NCBI GenBank assembly: GCA_036274155.1
Contig: DASUGH010000052.1
Location: forward strand, 1 to 64,000
Length of the DNA stretch: 64,000 nt
Direction: 5' to 3'
DNA from: Gp6-AA40 sp036274155
GTDB lineage: Bacteria; Acidobacteriota; Vicinamibacteria; Vicinamibacterales; UBA2999
Position numbers and translations under genes: made by a program. Shown one piece after another: positions 26,403 through 34,153 of the stretch. How positions within the stretch are numbered: position 1 is the first letter of the stretch; every line of letters starts with the position of its first letter. Under the pieces are notes generated by a model. That model saw nothing but the letters and a program-made list of their open reading frames with translations. It had not been told where the DNA came from and did not search any database.

Positions 26403-26683
26403 CACGCACGCGTTGACGCCGCCGAGAGGCGGCCAGGACCTTCCACAGACGATCCACAGCCGCTGTTTCCGCGGGTTTGGCGCAAGGTCGCATAATAAGC
26501 GTTATGTTAACCAACGCCGGGAGGACGCGGTCTCTGGAGTCGTCACAACGCTGTGGGTTTCAATGCGGGGTCGCTGGCCGACCGGTTCGAGCGCACGGTC
26601 ACCGACCGCGGCGCATCCAGATGGCTGCGTGGTGCGCCGGGCCGCGGACGCGGATGACGGCGGCCGCCGGGCCGCGGCAGCCC
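26403..26683. other. Non-coding gap between GH57 and parB with AT-rich island and DnaA-like boxes
   Basis: This 281-bp gap has no convincing gene. It contains the hairpin at 26418-26433 and two sequences ending CCACA (26439-26447 and 26450-26458); the second matches the DnaA box TTATCCACA at 7 of 9 positions. An AT-rich island follows at 26491-26512 (CATAATAAGCGTTATG), unusual in this GC-rich DNA, and then small GC-rich inverted repeats near 26569-26583. No canonical parS (TGTTTCACGTGAAACA) is present. Confidence 0.4.
26418..26433 (+). terminator. Stem-loop after the GH57 gene
   Basis: GCCGCC and GGCGGC enclose a GAGA tetraloop, 16 bp after the GH57 stop and between convergent genes (GH57 and parB). 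No U-tract follows. It is a stable hairpin and plausible transcript end, but not a classical intrinsic terminator. Confidence 0.4.
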
Positions 26684-27505
26684 TCAGCGATGGCTGCGGA
26701 GCTCTTTGATGATGTTCTCGAGGGCTTCGATGATCTCGCCCCGGTCGACCCGGGATTTCTTGAAGCTGAGTCGCAGGGCGAACGCCTTGGTCGGGGCGCG
26801 GAAGGCAAAGGTGAACGGCTTCGGTTTGCCGGCCTTGCCCTTGGCCGTCTCCTGGCGGGCGTCCTTGCGCGTCGCCGAGCCCTGGCCCACCAGCTTCTCG
26901 ACGAGGGCGCGCATCTTCTGCGGGTCGGCCTGGCGGACGATGGTCAGCAGCGTCGACTTCGAGCTGATGTCGGCCAGCCGACAAAGGTTGCGGACCTCCT
27001 CCGGCATGTTGTTCAGCGACAGCGATTCGGTGACCGACGTCCGCGATTTCCCGAGCTTGCGCGCCATGTCTTCGTGCGTGTAGCCGCAGCGGTGCGCGAG
27101 CTGGTGTAGCGCCTCCGCCTCCTCGAAGGCGGTCAGGTCCTTCCGCTGCAGGTTCTCGACGAGCGCGATCTCCATGACCTCGGTGTCGTTCACCTCGCGG
27201 ATGATGACCGGCACGTCGCGCAGGCCCACCTGGACGGCGGCGTGATAGCGGCGCTCGCCGGCGATGATCTGGTAGCGGTTGCCGCGCTGCCGGACGATGA
27301 GTGGCTCGATGATGCCCTTTTCCGAGACCGAGGCCATCAGCTCGGACAGGTCGCCCATCAGCTGACGCGGCTGGTTCGGGTTCGGGTCCAGCAGATCGAT
27401 CGGCACGACGCGGCCGATCGGATCGCCGGCGGAGGCAGCAAGCGCCTCGACGTAGTGCTCGTCGTGACGCATCCGCAGGGTGTCAGGCAGTCCGCGCTTC
27501 GACAC
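26684..27505 (-). CDS. parB: Chromosome-partitioning protein ParB
   Basis: 273 residues. A short N-terminal arm is followed by the ParB CTPase domain with PNPNQPRQ, GIIEPLIVRQRGNRYQIIAGERRYHAA and ALVENLQRKDLTAFEEAEA (quoted in parts), then the KorB-like helix-turn-helix (THEDMARKLGKSRTSVTESLSL). The C-terminal dimerisation region is basic and atypical (KGKAGKPKPFTFAFRAPTKA then RLSFKKSRVDRGEIIEALE). It binds parS sites and spreads along DNA using CTP to segregate origins. Its start lies inside the 3' end of parA (23-bp overlap), as in chromosomal parAB operons. Confidence 0.94.
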   Translation of the reverse strand: MSKRGLPDTLRMRHDEHYVEALAASAGDPIGRVVPIDLLDPNPNQPRQLMGDLSELMASVSEKGIIEPLIVRQRGNRYQIIAGERRYHAAVQVGLRDVPVIIREVNDTEVMEIALVENLQRKDLTAFEEAEALHQLAHRCGYTHEDMARKLGKSRTSVTESLSLNNMPEEVRNLCRLADISSKSTLLTIVRQADPQKMRALVEKLVGQGSATRKDARQETAKGKAGKPKPFTFAFRAPTKAFALRLSFKKSRVDRGEIIEALENIIKELRSHR

Positions 27506-28253
27506 GCTCGATGACCTCCTCGCACAGGCTGTAATAGTCGGTGGCGCCGCTGGAGTCGGGAGCGAACGTGAAGATCGACTCCTTGTAGGCGGGGCTCTCC
27601 TCCAGTCGGACGCTCTTGCTGATGACGGTCCGGAAGACCTTGCCTCCGAAGACCTTCTGAATCTGCTCGCGGATATCGCGCGCCAGCGCCGTGCGCTTGT
27701 CGTGCATGGTGATGACCACGCCGAGAATCCGCAGGCCCGGATTGGGCCGCTGCCGCACCTTCTCGATCGTCTCGAGCAGGTCGTCGGTGCCCTCGAGGGC
27801 GAAGTAGGACGACTGAATGGGGATGAGCAGATGCGTCGCGGCGACCAGCGCGTTCACGGTCAGCAGGCCGAGCGCCGGCGGACAGTCGATCACGATGTGC
27901 GCGTACTTCCCGTTCAGCTTGTCGATCTTGTCCTTAAGGCGGAAGTGCGCATCGAGCTCCCCCACCAGCCGCGACTCGAGCTTCGCCAGGGCGATGCGTG
28001 CCGGGGCGATGGAGAGATTCGGCAGCGAGGCTGGCTGGATGACCTGCTCGAGCTCGCACCCGGGATCGGAGATGGCGTCGTAGGTGCTGCGCGCGATCGT
28101 CGCCAGATCGAGGAACGAGATGCTGCTGTTCGCCTGCGGGTCGAGGTCGATGAGCAGCGTCTGGCGGCCGCGCATGGCCAGGGCGGCAGCCAGGTTCACG
28201 GCGGTGGTGGTCTTTCCGACTCCACCTTTTTGGTTGGCGATCGCAACGATCAT
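27483..28253 (-). CDS. parA: Chromosome-partitioning ATPase ParA/Soj
   Basis: 256 residues with the deviant Walker A KGGVGKTTTAVNLAAA at residues 9-24, LLIDLDPQANSS (Walker A' region), HIVIDCPPALGLLTVNAL, and PIQSSYFALEGTDDLLETIE. The length and lack of an N-terminal HTH extension match chromosomal Soj/ParA rather than large plasmid ParA. ATP-bound dimers coat the nucleoid and pull ParB-parS complexes. It is first in a two-gene operon with parB. A 129-bp upstream gap separates it from the DUF151 gene on the same strand. Confidence 0.95.
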   Translation of the reverse strand: MIVAIANQKGGVGKTTTAVNLAAALAMRGRQTLLIDLDPQANSSISFLDLATIARSTYDAISDPGCELEQVIQPASLPNLSIAPARIALAKLESRLVGELDAHFRLKDKIDKLNGKYAHIVIDCPPALGLLTVNALVAATHLLIPIQSSYFALEGTDDLLETIEKVRQRPNPGLRILGVVITMHDKRTALARDIREQIQKVFGGKVFRTVISKSVRLEESPAYKESIFTFAPDSSGATDYYSLCEEVIERVEARTA

Positions 28254-28361
28254 CGAGGGCGGACGCAGTTCTGTGAAGGAGTGCCGCCATTGTAGGGAGT
28301 GGTCGCGCGATCGTCAACGACGAATTCGCGGTGACGGGCGGCGGCGCGGCGTGGGACCGGC

Positions 28362-28381
28362 GTTGTCGGCCGGCCGACAAC
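28362..28381. terminator. Perfect 20-bp palindrome between the DUF151 gene and parA
   Basis: GTTGTCGGCC is followed directly by its reverse complement GGCCGACAAC. It begins one base after the stop codon of the DUF151 gene (minus strand) and lies about 110 bp upstream of parA. As RNA it would form a strong hairpin ending the miaB operon; no U-tract follows. As DNA it could be a protein-binding site for parAB control. It is not a parS match. Confidence 0.45.
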
Positions 28382-28382
28382 A

Positions 28383-28868
28383 TCACATCTTGTATTTTCC
28401 GAGCTCGTCGGGGTCGAGGCTCTCCAGCCACTTCTGCAGCCGGTCGGTGTCGGCGCGCTCCGAGGCGAAGTCGACGGTCTTGGCGTTGTCGATGACCGTC
28501 TCCTCGACCAGGATCGGCGAATGGGTGCGCAGCGCCAGCGCGATCGCGTCGCTCGGCCGCGCGTCGACCGCCACCCGCTCCCCCTTCACCGTCAGGTGAA
28601 TGATGGCGTAGAAGGTGTTGTCCTTCAGCTCGCTGACCACCACCCGATCGACACGCCCGTCGAGGTCGGTGATGACGTTGCGAAGGAGGTCGTGCGTCAT
28701 CGGGCGCGGCGTGGCGATGTTCTCGATCTGCAGCGCGATGGCGTTCGCCTCGAAGATGCCGACCCAGATCGGCAGCACCCGCTCCCCCTGTTTGTCCTTC
28801 AGGATGACGATCGGGAGATTGGTGACCGGATCCACCATCAATCCCTTGATGGACATCTCAATGAGCAT
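28383..28868 (-). CDS. DUF151 bifunctional nuclease family protein
   Basis: 161 residues, a typical size for the BFN/DUF151 family. Recognised from the N-terminal IKGLMVDPVTNLPIVILKD, VLPIWVGIFEANAIALQIEN, TPRPMTHDLL and the late VDARPSDAIALALRT motif. Family members have been described as nucleases acting on RNA and DNA, but the physiological role in this lineage is unknown. It overlaps the end of miaB by 11 bp and is probably translated from the same mRNA. Confidence 0.9.
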   Translation of the reverse strand: MLIEMSIKGLMVDPVTNLPIVILKDKQGERVLPIWVGIFEANAIALQIENIATPRPMTHDLLRNVITDLDGRVDRVVVSELKDNTFYAIIHLTVKGERVAVDARPSDAIALALRTHSPILVEETVIDNAKTVDFASERADTDRLQKWLESLDPDELGKYKM

Positions 28869-30240
28869 GGCTCTCTCCGCAGTCGGAATCGATCAGCACA
28901 TCGCCCGACAGGCTGTGCGGCCCGGCGCGGCGCACCCGCACGCGGACCAGTCGCCCCACCCAGGCGGCGGCGCCCTGCCCGGCAGTATCGGCCGGGAGCG
29001 CGACGTTCACCACCGTATTCCCCGCCGTACGGCCCGAGACTTCGCCCGGCTGCCGCCGGCTCACGGAATCGACCAGCACCTCCACCACCGACCCCACGGA
29101 CGCCTCGAGCAGCGTCGTCTGGATCTCGCGCTGCAGCGCCTGCAGCGCGACGATGCGCCGCGTCTTCTCTTCCTCGCTGACATCGTCGGCGAGCCGCTTC
29201 GCCGCCAGCGTGTTCGGCCGCGCCGAGTACTTGAACGAGAACATGCTGTGGTACCGCGCCGCCCGCGTCAGCGACAGCGTGTCCTCGAAGTCCTCCACCG
29301 TCTCGCCCGGGAAGCCGACGATCATGTCCGTCGACAGCGCGATGCCGGGGACGGCGGCGCGCACTCGCTCAATCAGCTCGAGATAGTCTTCCCGCGTGTG
29401 CCGGCGCCGCATCGCCCGCAGCACGCGGGTGGAGCCCGATTGCACCGGCAGGTGCAGGTGTTTGCAGACCCGCGGCAGGTCGCGAATCGCCTCGATCAGC
29501 CGCTCCCCCGTATGGCGCGGGTGCGGCGACGCGAAGCGGATGCGCTGCACCCCCGGTACCTCGTGCACCTCCGCCAGCAGCTGCGGGAAGTCGCAGCGCG
29601 GATCATCCGGCGCCTGGTAATGGTTGACGATCTGCCCGAGCAGCTGCACTTCCGGGCGTCCGGATGCGACGGCGTCGGCGACGTCGTTGAGGATGTCCGC
29701 CTTGGCGCGCATGCGCTCGTGCCCTCGCGTGTAGGGTACGACGCAGAAGGCGCAGTGGTCGTTGCAGCCTTCGATGATCGTCACGTAGGCGCGGACCTGG
29801 TCGCTGCGGCGTGTGATCCCGAGCGGAAACGTCACGTCGTCCCAGGCCCGCACGTCGACCTCTGCCCGCGCCGCCACGCCGGCACGCTCGACGAGCATCG
29901 GCAGCTGCTTGAGACGCTGCGTCCCCATGACGACGTCGATGAGATGGCCGTTGGCGTTCCTCAGCAGGCGGTCCCCTTCCTGCTGCGCCACACAGCCGGC
30001 TACCGCCACGATGGGTGCCCGGCCGGTGCCGTCTCGCATCACCCGGATCTCTCCAAGCCGTGTGTAGAGCTTCTCCTCGGCGTGCTCGCGCACGCTGCAG
30101 GTGTTGATGACGATCACGTCTGCGGCGGTCTCGTCCCCCGTCGCTTCGTAGCCGGCCTGGTCGAGGAGACCCGCCATGCGCTCCGAGTCGTGGACGTTCA
30201 TCTGACAGCCGAAGGTCTCGATCAGGTACTTCTTCGCCAT
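28858..30240 (-). CDS. miaB: tRNA-2-methylthio-N6-dimethylallyladenosine synthase
   Basis: 460 residues of the methylthiotransferase family. An N-terminal UPF0004 domain holds the auxiliary cluster cysteines (ETFGCQMNVHDSERM, NTCSVREHAEEK, VAGCVAQQEG). The radical-SAM CxxxCxxC is in GCNDHCAFCVVPYTRG, and a C-terminal TRAM domain follows (around TTLLEASVGSVVEVLVDSV). It adds a 2-methylthio group to i6A37 of tRNAs reading UNN codons. The start at 30240 (MAKKYLIETFGCQMN) is the family start; the frame is open further upstream into recN-tail repeats but is not conserved. Confidence 0.94.
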   Translation of the reverse strand: MAKKYLIETFGCQMNVHDSERMAGLLDQAGYEATGDETAADVIVINTCSVREHAEEKLYTRLGEIRVMRDGTGRAPIVAVAGCVAQQEGDRLLRNANGHLIDVVMGTQRLKQLPMLVERAGVAARAEVDVRAWDDVTFPLGITRRSDQVRAYVTIIEGCNDHCAFCVVPYTRGHERMRAKADILNDVADAVASGRPEVQLLGQIVNHYQAPDDPRCDFPQLLAEVHEVPGVQRIRFASPHPRHTGERLIEAIRDLPRVCKHLHLPVQSGSTRVLRAMRRRHTREDYLELIERVRAAVPGIALSTDMIVGFPGETVEDFEDTLSLTRAARYHSMFSFKYSARPNTLAAKRLADDVSEEEKTRRIVALQALQREIQTTLLEASVGSVVEVLVDSVSRRQPGEVSGRTAGNTVVNVALPADTAGQGAAAWVGRLVRVRVRRAGPHSLSGDVLIDSDCGESHAH

Positions 30241-30280
30241 ACACGAGAGACTGGATGCTGATACTACGGCAGGGCGGCGG

Positions 30281-31999
30281 TCATCGTTGCCCGGAGAGAT
30301 CCCGCCCCGCCACTTTCGCTTTCGCCCCTGACGCCACTTTCGCTTTCGCCCCGCCTGACGGGACGCCGCGCGACGCGAGCAGTTCACGGGCACTTGCCCG
30401 CGCTGCGTCTCCAACAGTGGCGCCGCCGATCATCCGCGCGAGTTCGGCCACGCGCTCGTCTTCGGCGAGCCGCTCCACTTTCGTAGTGGTCCGTCCGCCT
30501 CGCACCGCCTTGCTGATCCGGAACTGCGTCGTACCGTGCGCCGCGAGCTGCGGCAGATGTGTGATGCACAACACCTGAAACGTGCGGCCGAGGTCGGCGA
30601 GCCGGGCGCCGACCACGTCGGCGACCTGTCCGCCGATTCCGGCGTCGACCTCGTCGAAGACGACCGTGCGGACGGTTGCTGCCGTGCGTTCCGGGCGCGC
30701 GCCGAGCGTCTTCAGCGCCAGCATGATCCGCGACAGCTCGCCACCCGAGGCGATTCGCGCAAGAGGCCGGAGTTCCTCGCCGGGATTCGGGGAAACGAAG
30801 AATTCAGCGGTGTCGATGCCACGCGGGCCCCAGGCGGTGGCCGGCAGATCGCGCTCGTTGAAGCGCACTTCGAAGCGCGTGCGATCCATCGCCAGCGCCG
30901 CGAGCTGTTCGATGAGCTCCCCGCTCAAGCGAGCCGCTGCCGCACGCCGGTCGCGGGACACTCGTCGCGCGTGGTCCAGATACACGGACGTGGCGTCGTC
31001 GAGCCGCTGGCGGACCACGGCCGCACGCTCTCCCGTGTCAGCCAGGAGTTCGCGCTCCCGCAGCAGCGCGTGCCATCGAGCGGTCACGTCGTCCAGGGCC
31101 GGACCGAACTTCCGCTTCAGGCGCTCGATCGCCGCGAGCCGATCCTCGACTTCCTGGAGCCGCGCCGGCGACGCATCGATCTTCTGACGGTAGTCGCGCA
31201 GGAAGTAGGCGAGCTCCTCGAGCTGCGATTTCGCCTCGTCCGCCCCGGTCAGATACGCGGCGAACGCCGGCTCGATGCCCGCCAGCGCGCCGACGCGTTT
31301 CCTGACTCCGCTGAGCCGGGCGAGCGCCGAATCGTCGCGATCGTAGAGCGCGGCGTAGCCCTCGTCGCACAGACGCTGGAGCCGGTCGGCGTTGGCCAGC
31401 ACCTGCCGCACGGTCGCGAGCTCTTCGTCCTCCTGCGGCTTCGGCGAGACTCGCTCGATCTCGGCGAGCTGGAACCCGACGAGCTCGAGCCGCGCGTCGC
31501 GTTCCCGAGCGTCCATTCCAGCGCGGTCGAGCTGGTCGCGCAGACGCGCCACCTCCTCCCAGCATCGGCTCAGCGCGGCGGCCGAGTCTTCGAGGCGTGC
31601 GTATTCGTCGAGGAGCGGGAGGTGTGTCGCCGGGTCCAGCAGCGCCTGATGTTCGTGCTGACCGTGGAGCTCCAGAAGACGAAGCGACATTTCTCTGAGG
31701 GCCGAGGCAGTCGCCAGTGCTCCGTCCACGAAGGACCGGCTGCGGCCCTGAGTGGTGATGTCGCGCCGCACGACGACCTCGCGCCCGCCATCCTCGAAGA
31801 GCGCCTCGATCGACGCCTGCTTCTCGCCAGTCCGCACGAGGTCCGCTGAAGCTCGTCCGCCGAGCAGCAGCCCGACCGCTTCGACGAGGATCGACTTTCC
31901 CGCGCCGGTCTCGCCGGTCAGCACATTGAAGCCGGGGTCGAACTCGACCTCGGCGAACTCGATGACTGCCAGATTACGGATGCGGAGGAGACGCAGCAT
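30281..31999 (-). CDS. recN: DNA repair protein RecN
   Basis: 572 residues, SMC-like. Walker A is at the N-terminus (NVLTGETGAGKSILVEAVGL), followed by a central coiled-coil region (about 150-370). The C-terminal signature SGGELSRIMLALK and Walker B VVFDEVDAGIGGQVADVVG complete the ATPase. RecN acts in double-strand-break repair and is commonly under SOS control. The last ~20 residues are a basic duplication (AKAKVASG then AKAKVAGR) encoded by a 24-bp tandem repeat and are not part of the normal family end. The ATG at 31999 lies in a short divergent gap with tolQ. Confidence 0.95.
   Translation of the reverse strand: MLRLLRIRNLAVIEFAEVEFDPGFNVLTGETGAGKSILVEAVGLLLGGRASADLVRTGEKQASIEALFEDGGREVVVRRDITTQGRSRSFVDGALATASALREMSLRLLELHGQHEHQALLDPATHLPLLDEYARLEDSAAALSRCWEEVARLRDQLDRAGMDARERDARLELVGFQLAEIERVSPKPQEDEELATVRQVLANADRLQRLCDEGYAALYDRDDSALARLSGVRKRVGALAGIEPAFAAYLTGADEAKSQLEELAYFLRDYRQKIDASPARLQEVEDRLAAIERLKRKFGPALDDVTARWHALLRERELLADTGERAAVVRQRLDDATSVYLDHARRVSRDRRAAAARLSGELIEQLAALAMDRTRFEVRFNERDLPATAWGPRGIDTAEFFVSPNPGEELRPLARIASGGELSRIMLALKTLGARPERTAATVRTVVFDEVDAGIGGQVADVVGARLADLGRTFQVLCITHLPQLAAHGTTQFRISKAVRGGRTTTKVERLAEDERVAELARMIGGATVGDAARASARELLASRGVPSGGAKAKVASGAKAKVAGRDLSGQR
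30308..30352 (+). repeat. 24-bp tandem duplication in the recN 3' end
   Basis: CGCCACTTTCGCTTTCGCCCC occurs twice, separated by TGA (period 24, second copy 21 bp). The unit is a multiple of three, so it lengthens the RecN tail in frame by eight basic and small residues. It lies 40-70 bp from the miaB start. Confidence 0.8.
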
Positions 32000-32020
32000 G
32001 GAGACGGAACTTCCATCGTA

Positions 32021-32032
32021 TCAAACGTTTGA
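32021..32032. promoter_or_regulatory. 12-bp palindrome in the recN-tolQ divergent gap
   Basis: TCAAACGTTTGA is a perfect palindrome 22 bp upstream of the recN ATG, overlapping the -35 box of the proposed tolQ promoter. Its position suits a repressor operator. RecN genes are often LexA-controlled, but this is not a known LexA box that I can name. Confidence 0.35.
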
Positions 32033-32057
32033 CAGCTATTCTCGTGCGTGCTACGCT
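32029..32057 (+). promoter_or_regulatory. Sigma-70-type promoter for the tol-pal operon
   Basis: A perfect -35 TTGACA (32029-32034), 17-bp spacer and -10-like TACGCT (32052-32057) predict transcription from about 32064. That lies downstream of the ATG at 32061 and upstream of the GGAGG at 32099, supporting translation from TTG at 32109. Confidence 0.5.
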
Positions 32058-32108
32058 GCCATGTCTGCGCTGTCCCAGCGGCGCGTTGCCGATGCTTCGG
32101 AGGCTTCG

Positions 32109-32864
32109 TTGCACACGCTTGGCTCGTTCGTTCTTGCACTTCAGGTGCAGGACGGCGCTACCGCTACGCCCGGGGGAACTGGCGAGATTGTCGAGATTCT
32201 GTCCCATACCGGACCGATCAACCTCGTCGTCTTCGTAATCCTGGTCCTCTTCTCGATCGCCTCCTGGGCGATCATCCTCGCCAAGATCCTTTCGTACCGG
32301 AAGGTCGAGCGGCAATCCGCGACGTTCCTCGAGGTTTTCCGGAACAGCCAGAAGTTCTCCGAGGTTCAGGCTGTCTGCCCGTCGCTGCCCGACAGCCCGC
32401 TCGTCGGCGTGTTCCAGGCCGGCTACGCCGAGCTGAACGCGCAGTTCCGGCTTACCAGTCCGTCGTCCAGTCCAGGCGGCGCCTCGCCTCGTCCTATGCT
32501 CAAGAGTCTGGACGCGGTGGACCGCGCGCTCATTCGCGCCGCGACCGCTGAATTGAACCGGCTCGAACATCGACTGACGTTCCTGGCCACGACCGCAAGC
32601 ATTACACCATTCATCGGTCTGTTTGGCACCGTCGTCGGCATCATGATCACGTTCAACCGGATTGCCCAGCAGGGGTCCACCAACCTCACCGTGGTCGGAC
32701 CCGGCATCAGCGAAGCCCTGATCGCGACCGCGGCCGGGCTCTTTGCCGCGATTCCGGCCGTTTACTTCTACAACTACCTCACGCATCGCGTGAAGGAGCT
32801 GTCAGCCGTCCTCGACGACTTCTCTCTCGAGTTTCTGAACATTGCCGAAAGGAACTTCACCTAG
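32109..32864 (+). CDS. tolQ: TolQ (MotA/TolQ/ExbB proton channel subunit)
   Basis: About 251 residues with three transmembrane helices. The first is in NLVVFVILVLFSIASWAIIL, matching the TolQ IASWAII motif; the others are in FLATTASITPFIGLFGTVVG and ISEALIATAAGLFAAIPAVY. The channel uses the proton gradient to drive TolA during outer-membrane constriction. I start at TTG 32109 because GGAGG lies five bases upstream (32099-32103) and the likely promoter start falls after the in-frame ATG at 32061. ATG 32061 and ATG 31998 (which would overlap the recN start) are alternatives. It is followed with no gap by tolR. The residues SSSPGGASPRP near 120 form a small insertion relative to the usual cytoplasmic loop. 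Confidence 0.9.
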   Translation: MHTLGSFVLALQVQDGATATPGGTGEIVEILSHTGPINLVVFVILVLFSIASWAIILAKILSYRKVERQSATFLEVFRNSQKFSEVQAVCPSLPDSPLVGVFQAGYAELNAQFRLTSPSSSPGGASPRPMLKSLDAVDRALIRAATAELNRLEHRLTFLATTASITPFIGLFGTVVGIMITFNRIAQQGSTNLTVVGPGISEALIATAAGLFAAIPAVYFYNYLTHRVKELSAVLDDFSLEFLNIAERNFT

Positions 32865-33323
32865 ATGCCCAAGGTCATGGCGTCGGCACCGAATGCGGGA
32901 GGACGGCATCAGCGCGGCCGCCGGATCGGGCCGACATTGTCCGAGATCAATGTCATCCCGCTCGTCGACGTGATGCTGGTGCTCCTCATCATTTTCATGG
33001 TCGCCGCTCCGATGCTGCAGCGCGGCGTCGAGGTCCATCTGCCCGTTGCCGCAAAATCGCAGGAGATTCCAGCCGAGCGCCTCTATCTGGACGTGCCGCT
33101 CTCGTACCGAACCGATAAGAGGGTCGTCTTCAACAAGGAGAACGTCCGGCTGGAGTTCCTGGCGGAGCGAATCCGTCAGACAACCGGCAGCGAGGCAAAT
33201 CGGCAGGTTTTCATTCGTAGCGACAAGGCACTTTCCGTGCAGGACCTCATCGATGTGCTCGACGCCCTGAAGGCGGGCGGCATCGAGACCGCCGGAATCG
33301 TCACCGACCCACCGAAACGGTGA
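32865..33323 (+). CDS. tolR: TolR (ExbD/TolR family)
   Basis: 152 residues. A basic cytoplasmic N-terminus leads into the single transmembrane helix (INVIPLVDVMLVLLIIFMVA), which contains the essential Asp of the ExbD/TolR family, followed by a periplasmic domain ending around SVQDLIDVLDALKAGGIETAG. It forms the stator and channel with TolQ and contacts peptidoglycan. The ATG follows the tolQ stop directly, with AAAGGAA 12-18 bp upstream. Position in the order tolQ-R-A-B-pal makes TolR more likely than ExbD. Confidence 0.93.
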   Translation: MPKVMASAPNAGGRHQRGRRIGPTLSEINVIPLVDVMLVLLIIFMVAAPMLQRGVEVHLPVAAKSQEIPAERLYLDVPLSYRTDKRVVFNKENVRLEFLAERIRQTTGSEANRQVFIRSDKALSVQDLIDVLDALKAGGIETAGIVTDPPKR

Positions 33324-33370
33324 TGGAGCGCACGCTTTCGACGTCTCATCGGGGGGACTGGTAGAGCTCG

Positions 33371-34132
33371 ATGACAGAGACGGTCAACGACATCGTCATC
33401 GCTCGGTCGCGCCGACAGGAGTCGTTCACGCCGACGCTGCTGGCGTCGCTCATGGCGCACGCTGTCGCGGTGGCGATGCTGCTGTTCCTGCCATCCGTCA
33501 GGCCGGCGGATGAGCCAGAGGAGAACGTCTTCAAGGTCAGCCTTGGCGGCGCGCCAGGTCCCAAAACCGGCGGTCTGAACCAGATCGGCGGTCAGGCAGT
33601 CCAGGAGGTGGCGCCTCCTCAGCCGGCGAAACGGGAGGAGACGGCGCCCGCTCCAGTACAACCGAAGATGACGCTTCCCAATCCAAAGCCACGACCCAAG
33701 CCGACAAAGGAAAAGGCACCCGACGACGCGGCCGGGAAGAAACCGGTGACCGGTGAACGCGTGGAGGAGGGGAACGCTCCTGTCCAGACCCAGGCGCGCG
33801 GTGTCGGGTTCGGGTTGAGCAGTACGGGCGGCCTCGGCGGACAGCTCGAGCTCGACGTGCGCGAGTTCTGTTGTCCGAAGTACCTCGAAATGATTGTCAA
33901 AGAAATAGAACGCAACTGGCATCCGGACCAGGGCCGGCCAGGAATGAAGACGGTCGTGAGGTTCACGATTCGTCGAGACGGGACGGTTGATTCGGTCATG
34001 GTCGATCGCCCAAGCGGCGTTCCGGATCTCGACCTGTCAGCACGCCGGGCCGTCCAGCTGGCGACGCTCGAAAGGCTGCCCGGCGAGTTCCCCAATCCGA
34101 CGCTCACCGTGCGGATGACGTTCGTGTACTAG
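33371..34132 (+). CDS. tolA: TolA/TonB-like energy transducer
   Basis: 253 residues. An N-terminal transmembrane helix (about 22-42, LLASLMAHAVAVAMLLFLP) is followed by a Pro/Lys-rich periplasm-spanning region (about 75-130, PKMTLPNPKPRPKPTKEK) and a C-terminal TonB/TolA-type domain (about 160-253, IVKEIERNWHPDQ, FTIRRDGTVDSVMVDRPSG). It should carry force from TolQR to TolB and Pal. It is shorter than proteobacterial TolA and lacks the long Ala-rich helix. A Cys-Cys pair (FCCPKY) just before the C-terminal domain is unusual. TonB is possible by sequence alone; operon position favours TolA. Confidence 0.85.
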   Translation: MTETVNDIVIARSRRQESFTPTLLASLMAHAVAVAMLLFLPSVRPADEPEENVFKVSLGGAPGPKTGGLNQIGGQAVQEVAPPQPAKREETAPAPVQPKMTLPNPKPRPKPTKEKAPDDAAGKKPVTGERVEEGNAPVQTQARGVGFGLSSTGGLGGQLELDVREFCCPKYLEMIVKEIERNWHPDQGRPGMKTVVRFTIRRDGTVDSVMVDRPSGVPDLDLSARRAVQLATLERLPGEFPNPTLTVRMTFVY

Positions 34133-34153
34133 CGACATCACAGAGAAGCTCTT

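Noticed and set aside
26684..28253. Canonical parS site near parAB
   Set aside because: No sequence close to TGTTTCACGTGAAACA was found in or around the operon; the 20-bp palindrome at 28362 is a different sequence.
28858..30414. Longer MiaB with 58 extra N-terminal residues
   Set aside because: The extension is translated from the recN tail repeat region, is Arg/Lys-rich and precedes the normal MAKKYLIETFGCQ start.
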